In this document: one piece after another, positions 7,580 through 10,465 of the stretch
Numbering within the stretch: the stretch's first letter is position 1
How the letters are laid out: every line of letters starts with the position of its first letter
Program-made: the position numbers and the translations under genes
Assembly: GCA_900543295.1 (NCBI GenBank)
Contig: UQQY01000072.1
Location: 1-10,465 of the forward strand
DNA from: an uncultured Oscillospiraceae bacterium
GTDB lineage: Bacteria > Bacillota > Clostridia > Oscillospirales > Ruminococcaceae
Length of the DNA stretch: 10,465 nucleotides
Reading direction: 5' to 3'
Notes under the pieces: generated by a model
Told to the model about the DNA's origin: nothing
The model's database searches: none
Seen by the model: only the letters and a program-made list of their open reading frames with translations

Positions 7580-8001
7580 GCGAACATCCAATTCAGGGAA
7601 TGATGGACACAACAATGGAAAAAATCCGCAAGATGGTGGATGTCAATACCATTATCGGCGATCCGATTACCTGTCCGGACGGCACGGTAATCATACCGGT
7701 TTCAAAGGTAGGCTTCGGCTTTGCTGCCGGCGGATCGGACTGGCCGTCGAAACAGCCTAAAGAACTGTTCGGCGGCGGCAGCGGCGCAGGCATTTCCATT
7801 CAGCCAATCGCGTTTCTGGTGATTGCAAACGGTGAAGTCCGCCTTCTTAAAATGGACGCGGACGCCAGTACCGCCGACAGAATTGTCGAGGCGGTTCCGG
7901 GCGTAATCAACACGCTGGGCGATATGTTCGGCAAAAAGAAGGATAAGAAGCAGAAAAACGGGGAGACGCACATCGTTGCGGAAGATACGGCGATCGAATA
8001 A
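7576..8001 (+). CDS. ytfJ: YtfJ / GerW family sporulation protein
   Basis: The 141-residue product matches the YtfJ/GerW family, a small soluble sporulation protein needed in B. subtilis for normal germination with some germinants. Visible family features are the N-terminal helix MDTTMEKIRKMVDVNTIIGDP, then DGTVIIPVSKVGFGFAAGGSD (36-54), the glycine-rich GGGSGAG loop (67-73), IQPIAFLVIANGEVRLL (75-91), and a basic Lys-rich tail (119-127) typical of this protein. Its ATG overlaps the DUF2953 stop (ATGA), so the two are translationally coupled. It closes the operon that begins with the M50 protease. Its presence is the best evidence in the window that the host forms endospores. No canonical plus-strand terminator directly follows the stop. 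Confidence 0.93.
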   Translation: MSEHPIQGMMDTTMEKIRKMVDVNTIIGDPITCPDGTVIIPVSKVGFGFAAGGSDWPSKQPKELFGGGSGAGISIQPIAFLVIANGEVRLLKMDADASTADRIVEAVPGVINTLGDMFGKKKDKKQKNGETHIVAEDTAIE

Positions 8002-8060
8002 AAAGCGATACCTTCCATTTAAGTCTATAGTGCCGCAAAAATGCAGTTATTTTAAATTGG

Positions 8061-8081
8061 TTTTATTGCTTCGCAGTAAAA
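8061..8081. repeat. Small hairpin, first copy of a TTTTATTGC-type element
   Basis: TTTTATTGC (8061-8069), loop TTC, then GCAGTAAAA (8073-8081) form a 9-bp stem with one G-T pair. A near-identical but perfect version occurs at 9431-9453, again directly before a GC-rich hairpin. Confidence 0.6.
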
Positions 8082-8082
8082 A

Positions 8083-8130
8083 TCACGACAAAGCCCGGCT
8101 CTTCATTTTAGGAGCCGGGCTTTGTCGTGA
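8083..8130 (-). terminator. 19-bp perfect-stem terminator acting on the minus strand
   Basis: TCACGACAAAGCCCGGCTC (8083-8101) is the exact reverse complement of 8112-8130, with a 10-nt loop. On the minus strand the stem is followed by TTTTT (complement of 8078-8082), which is a canonical intrinsic terminator. On the plus strand it is followed by AAAAG, so it is poorly placed to end the ytfJ operon by itself. The nearest minus-strand gene is the metallophosphoesterase ending at 8422. Confidence 0.75.
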
Positions 8131-8421
8131 AAAGAATCGAATTTCAGTAATTTTACAAATCGCACATTGCTGCGGTATAAATTCATTATACTTATAAAAT
8201 GCAACAATTCCCCCCAAAGCATAACGCAGACGGACCCTTAACGGCAACAAACGAAGTTTTTTGTCCGCCGCAAAAGTATAGCCTCTGTGTGAATATCGAA
8301 AAACGCACTTTCCCCTTCCGCTGCAATCCGTCAAAGGGCGGCTATAACTTTTACTGCCACTCTGCGAAAGGGTAACCTGCCTGCCATATCCAGAAACAAA
8401 AAGATTGTTTTTAGAATTTGT
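8131..8421. other. Unassigned stretch between terminator and metallophosphoesterase
   Basis: No convincing gene is seen. On the minus strand one frame stays open from about 8410 to a TGA inside the terminator stem (8083-8085), but its only usable start is a TTG at 8334 with no ribosome site. The product is rich in Arg, Leu and Ser and resembles nothing I know. It may be the long 3' UTR of the metallophosphoesterase mRNA, a small RNA ended by the 8083-8130 terminator, or decayed sequence. A TATAAT lies on the minus strand within it, but no -35 at proper spacing accompanies it. Confidence 0.35.
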
Positions 8422-9192
8422 TTAAAATTCAAAATTCATAGAAGGCTGCAAGCCGAAGCCCTCTATTTCAATTTTACCATCGTCTATTGTTACAACTGCG
8501 CAGGTCAAATCCTCACGCAGGCAAAGAGAATGAAAAACCGTATAATGTATACCGTTATGCTTTACATAGCCGCCAAAATGATAATGTCCGCAAAAAACCG
8601 CTTTTACTTTTCCGCTTTTTTCAAAAATATCAACGGCATCGTCTCGGTTCATTATGATATGATCGTTTTTGTTTTCAAACTTTTCAAACACAAAAAGTTC
8701 GTGACAAAATATTAAAACAGGTTTTGATGCCGCAGCTATGGTTTGGGCCGCCCACTTAAGCTGCTCAGGATCAAGATAGGTTTCCGTCCATAAAATTTCT
8801 TTATCGGGATACGGTTTTAACGGATCGTTCATATTCGCGTCAAGAATCAAGCAGGTGTAATCCTTTGTATCAAACGAGTAGTATCTGTTCGGCATATTCA
8901 AAATTTTCTCAATTTTGTTCTTCGGGAGAGACGTATCGTGATTTCCTATTGCGCAGTAATACGGCAGTCCGCTATTTTTAAGAATTTCTGCAATTTCCTC
9001 CATCAGCGTTTCCTGATTGCCGGAGCCCTCAAATCCGTCCGCTGTATCACCTAAATCAACAATAAAATCACAGCCGTCAGAATGTTCATCGATTATTCTT
9101 TTCAATTTTTCAGCAGAAAGACAGTGTCTGCGCCCAATAGGATCGTCTTTTTTGCAGTAATGAAGATCGGTAACGGTCAGAAATTTTATCAT
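8422..9192 (-). CDS. Calcineurin-like metallophosphoesterase
   Basis: This 256-residue cytosolic phosphoesterase carries all five metallophosphoesterase blocks in order: TDLHY (Asp9, His11), VDLGDT (Asp49), IGNHDT (Asn84, His85), FCHELF (His164) and CGHYHFGGY (His203, His205). These bind two metal ions, usually Mn or Fe. The late block GHYHFGGYVKHNGIHY recalls the Mn-dependent ADP-ribose/CDP-alcohol diphosphatase subgroup, so a nucleotide diphosphate or other small phosphodiester is a possible substrate, but this is a resemblance only. There is no signal peptide. The gene is AT-rich compared with everything before 8000, lies on the opposite strand and has no operon partner, which suggests an accessory or recently acquired gene. 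The ATG has AAAGGG about 10 bases upstream. The message probably ends at the 8083-8130 terminator. Confidence 0.9.
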   Translation of the reverse strand: MIKFLTVTDLHYCKKDDPIGRRHCLSAEKLKRIIDEHSDGCDFIVDLGDTADGFEGSGNQETLMEEIAEILKNSGLPYYCAIGNHDTSLPKNKIEKILNMPNRYYSFDTKDYTCLILDANMNDPLKPYPDKEILWTETYLDPEQLKWAAQTIAAASKPVLIFCHELFVFEKFENKNDHIIMNRDDAVDIFEKSGKVKAVFCGHYHFGGYVKHNGIHYTVFHSLCLREDLTCAVVTIDDGKIEIEGFGLQPSMNFEF

Positions 9193-9229
9193 AATTGAAA
9201 AGCCCTTTCGCCATTTATACGAAAATAAT

Positions 9230-9256
9230 ATTATAATAACCCAGAATGAATTTCAA
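9230..9256 (-). promoter_or_regulatory. Possible promoter of the metallophosphoesterase gene
   Basis: On the minus strand TTGAAA (9256-9251) is followed after 15 bp by TATAAT (9235-9230), about 38 bp before the ATG. The -10 is perfect but the spacer is short. Several other AT-rich near-matches lie close by. Confidence 0.35.
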
Positions 9257-9428
9257 GATAAAGCATGAAAACATCGTAAAAAGAGAAGAGCATCAAACCT
9301 CTCTCTTTCAGTTTGGAAATTATAATAAAACTCAATTTTCCGATTTTATTATCCGCCATATTGCGTACAATGACGCCGTAATCATTGACAGCAAAAATTG
9401 TATCGCCGATATAAGAAGTAGAATATAA
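9246..9428 (+). CDS. Doubtful small ORF, 60 residues
   Basis: A 60-residue frame begins at ATG 9246, divergent from the metallophosphoesterase, and ends two bases before a hairpin (9431-9453) and 65 bases before a good terminator. The product is hydrophilic, rich in Asn, Ile and Lys, ends in IIDSKNCIADIRSRI, and matches no family I recognise. No Shine-Dalgarno sequence is visible before the ATG. The opposite strand is also open over this stretch, so an open frame here is weak evidence. It could be a remnant of a larger gene lost when this block was formed. Confidence 0.25.
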   Translation: MNFKIKHENIVKREEHQTSLFQFGNYNKTQFSDFIIRHIAYNDAVIIDSKNCIADIRSRI

Positions 9429-9430
9429 GT

Positions 9431-9453
9431 TTTTTATTGCTCCGCAATAAAAA
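9431..9453. repeat. Small hairpin, second copy of the TTTTATTGC-type element
   Basis: TTTTTATTGC (9431-9440), loop TCC, then GCAATAAAAA (9444-9453) form a perfect 10-bp stem. It shares sequence with the hairpin at 8061-8081. Confidence 0.65.
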
Positions 9454-9463
9454 CAATCTCAAT

Positions 9464-9492
9464 GGCCGTGCCCCTCGTCGGGGCACATGGCC
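9464..9492. repeat. GC-rich hairpin
   Basis: GGCCGTGCCCC (9464-9474), loop TCGTC, then GGGGCAC-AT-GGCC (9480-9492) form an 11-bp stem with a 2-nt bulge. It is the middle hairpin of three in a row. Confidence 0.65.
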
Positions 9493-9493
9493 G

Positions 9494-9527
9494 AAAAATA
9501 GCCTCCGCTTCTCTGCGGCTATTTTTT
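9494..9527. terminator. Bidirectional intrinsic terminator
   Basis: AAAAATAGCC (9494-9503) pairs with GGCTATTTTT (9517-9526) around a 13-nt loop that can itself pair GC/GC. It ends in T6 on the plus strand and is preceded by A5, giving a U-tract on either strand. It would end any plus-strand message coming from the 9246 ORF. Confidence 0.75.
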
Positions 9528-9621
9528 ATAATTCTTATATTTTCTAAACAGCATAGAATCTCCTGACGCTCATCACTATACTGAGAACCGGTAAAATTTG
9601 CAAAGGTGCACTGAAAATCAA

Positions 9622-9657
9622 AAATAGGATTTCAACCGCATAGCTGAAATCCTATTT
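9622..9657. repeat. 13-bp perfect inverted repeat
   Basis: AAATAGGATTTCA (9622-9634) and TGAAATCCTATTT (9645-9657) enclose a 10-nt loop. T-rich sequence follows on both strands but not as a clean run, so a terminator is possible on either strand. Confidence 0.65.
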
Positions 9658-9701
9658 GACTTTTATTTAACTTACCGTAAAGCCGCCCGCAACCATTTAT
9701 C

Positions 9702-9750
9702 TGTTGCAAAATACTTTTTCCTTGCAGCGTGTTGCAAAAGTGTTGCAAAA
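9702..9750. repeat. Three direct copies of TGTTGCAAAA
   Basis: Exact copies lie at 9702-9711, 9730-9739 and 9741-9750. The last two are separated by one base, and the first by 18 bases from the second. Such iterated decamers can be recombinase or regulator binding sites; nothing here identifies the protein. Confidence 0.55.
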
Positions 9751-9939
9751 ACGGTTCGATGATTTGGGCGGTGTACGCAAACCCGCATAAACACTGGCTT
9801 CTTTCGACATTTCAATTTATTCGAACTCGACAAAGCCTAACACATTTTGTTTAGGGATTATTCTCTGCCGTGTCCGTAGTTCTTTTGATTATTTGATATA
9901 TCCATATTATCCTGCCTATATGAGCTAATATTATCATTT

Positions 9940-9959
9940 TGTTATCGGTGTTGATAACA
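9940..9959. repeat. Short inverted repeat TGTTATC/GATAACA
   Basis: TGTTATC (9940-9946) and GATAACA (9953-9959) enclose GGTGTT. An overlapping GTGTT/AACAC pair (9948-9960) shares the right arm. Operator-like, but no adjacent gene is convincing. Confidence 0.3.
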
Positions 9960-10050
9960 CTTGCTCTGTAACTGCGGATAATACTTTTGAATTTCTGCAC
10001 ATTTATTATAACCGATGAAATCTCTAATTGCAATAGCAAATCTTTATTTT

Positions 10051-10078
10051 CACGCACAAATTTTAAAATTTGTGCGTG
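10051..10078. promoter_or_regulatory. Perfect 28-bp palindrome, candidate operator
   Basis: Two 14-bp arms, CACGCACAAATTTT and its reverse complement, meet with no spacer. The palindrome ends 7 bp before the -35 box of the AbiEi-like gene, which fits a dimeric regulator site, for instance for autoregulation. It lacks a U-tract of terminator type on either strand. Confidence 0.6.
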
Positions 10079-10085
10079 TTTAAAC

Positions 10086-10114
10086 TTGTAAAAGCTGAAT
10101 TGTTATGTTATAAT
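10086..10114 (+). promoter_or_regulatory. Strong extended -10 promoter of the AbiEi-like gene
   Basis: TTGTAA (10086-10091), a 17-bp spacer, and TGT-TATAAT (TATAAT at 10109-10114) make a sigma-A promoter with an extended -10. Transcription would begin near 10121, giving a leader of about 55 nt with a weak CAAGCA/TGCTTG hairpin (10128-10148). Confidence 0.7.
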
Positions 10115-10175
10115 AAATATGCACACACAAGCAAGAAAGCTGTGCTTGAATTATTTGATTAAAGCAGGTGAATGA

Positions 10176-10465
10176 ATGGATAATCAAAAACTTGCCAAAG
10201 AAGTGATTACAACAAAAGGCGGAATCGCAAAATCGGCTGATTTTATTGCTGCCGGAATGCGGTCTGCGGATGTTGTTAATTTGTGTAATAGCGGTTTCCT
10301 TGAACGTGTCAGACACGGTTATTACCGTCTTGCAGATATACAGGAAATATCAGAAGCTCAACTCATCTCCACACTCATTCCAAAAGGAATTGTCTGTGTA
10401 GAGTCGGCTTTATTTCACTATGGATATAGTGACTTTACCCCGAGAAAATGGTCGATAGCCGTTCC
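10176..10465 (+). CDS. AbiEi-family type IV toxin-antitoxin antitoxin (5' part, cut by window end)
   Basis: The frame opens at ATG 10176, five bases after AGGTG, and is still open at the window edge, giving 96 residues. The first half is a winged-helix-turn-helix: KLAKEVITTKGGIAKSADFI, then a recognition part reading ADVVNLCNSGFLERVRHGYYRL. The following VESALFHYGYSDFTPRKWSI is the block I associate with AbiEi-like antitoxin proteins (AbiEi antitoxin domain). In known AbiE systems this protein represses its own operon and counteracts AbiEii, a nucleotidyltransferase toxin encoded just downstream, and the pair can abort phage infection. The toxin would lie outside this window. An ATG four bases earlier (10172) gives only three codons before a stop that overlaps this gene. 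The palindrome at 10051-10078 is a candidate autoregulation site. Base use is AT-richer than the housekeeping genes. Confidence 0.85.
   Translation, partial: MDNQKLAKEVITTKGGIAKSADFIAAGMRSADVVNLCNSGFLERVRHGYYRLADIQEISEAQLISTLIPKGIVCVESALFHYGYSDFTPRKWSIAV

Larger units (their letters stand above)
9528..10050. other. Gene-poor, repeat-rich stretch before the AbiEi-like gene
   Basis: No gene can be supported. The stretch contains a 13-bp-arm hairpin (9622-9657), three TGTTGCAAAA copies (9702-9750) and an inverted repeat at 9940-9959. Two overlapping minus-strand frames of 37 and 38 codons (9697-9810 and 9672-9788) lack ribosome sites. A minus-strand frame of 68 codons (9851-10057) starts at a GTG inside the 28-bp palindrome and looks like chance in AT-rich DNA. 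A startless minus-strand frame (9434-9654) runs through the three hairpins. The stretch reads like decayed or mobile-element-derived sequence. Confidence 0.4.

Noticed and set aside
8083..8334. Minus-strand 83-residue ORF
   Set aside because: It starts at TTG with no ribosome site, its stop lies in the terminator stem, and its composition matches no family; treated as unassigned sequence.
9431..9750. A CRISPR array
   Set aside because: The repeats are unequal hairpins and decamers with no regular repeat-spacer period, and no cas genes are present.
9672..9810. Two overlapping minus-strand small ORFs (37 and 38 residues)
   Set aside because: No ribosome sites; they overlap each other in different frames across the TGTTGCAAAA repeats, so at most one could be real.
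9851..10057. Minus-strand 68-residue ORF
   Set aside because: Its GTG start lies inside the 28-bp palindrome, it has no ribosome site, and its Ile-rich composition is what AT-rich DNA gives by chance.
10080..10316. Minus-strand 78-residue ORF
   Set aside because: It is antisense to the AbiEi-like gene, which has a proper promoter, ribosome site and family motifs.

Overview
The window looks like a chromosomal segment of a spore-forming Clostridia bacterium (Bacillota), possibly Oscillospiraceae/Ruminococcaceae-like. The evidence is the MurD tail with the clostridial YNDSIASSP signature, the smc-partner genes scpA-scpB behind a site-2-type protease, and a DUF2953 (YtfI-like) plus YtfJ/GerW sporulation pair. 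Genus cannot be read from the sequence.

Layout. (1) 1-4669, plus strand, fairly GC-rich and tightly packed: the 3' end of murD, two tandem M42 metallo-aminopeptidase paralogues (8-nt overlap), a GNAT acetyltransferase (4-nt overlap), and a PLP-dependent 'aluminium resistance / methionine gamma-lyase' family protein. This reads as one transcription unit joining peptidoglycan precursor synthesis to peptide and amino-acid turnover. (2) 4670-4885, a control region: a terminator-like hairpin, a sigma-A-type promoter whose -35 lies in the hairpin's T-rich tail, and a second inverted repeat that could compete with the hairpin. (3) 4886-8001, plus strand: a second operon of M50 protease, scpA, scpB, DUF2953 membrane protein and ytfJ/gerW, mostly translationally coupled, serving chromosome condensation/segregation and sporulation.

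(4) From 8002 to the end the character changes. The sequence becomes AT-rich, gene-poor and full of inverted repeats. It holds a minus-strand metallophosphoesterase (8422-9192), a doubtful 60-residue plus-strand ORF, two similar 'small hairpin plus GC-rich hairpin' pairs bracketing this block, a bidirectional terminator, a 13-bp-arm hairpin, triplicated TGTTGCAAAA, and a perfect 28-bp palindrome just upstream of a strong promoter. That promoter drives the last gene, an AbiEi-type (type IV toxin-antitoxin / abortive infection) antitoxin cut by the window edge. Its toxin would be expected just beyond.

Regions 1-3 are ordinary conserved housekeeping loci. Anything new is more likely in the repeat-rich boundary at 8000-10175 and in whatever follows the AbiEi-like gene. 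I did not find a clear undescribed system inside the window.
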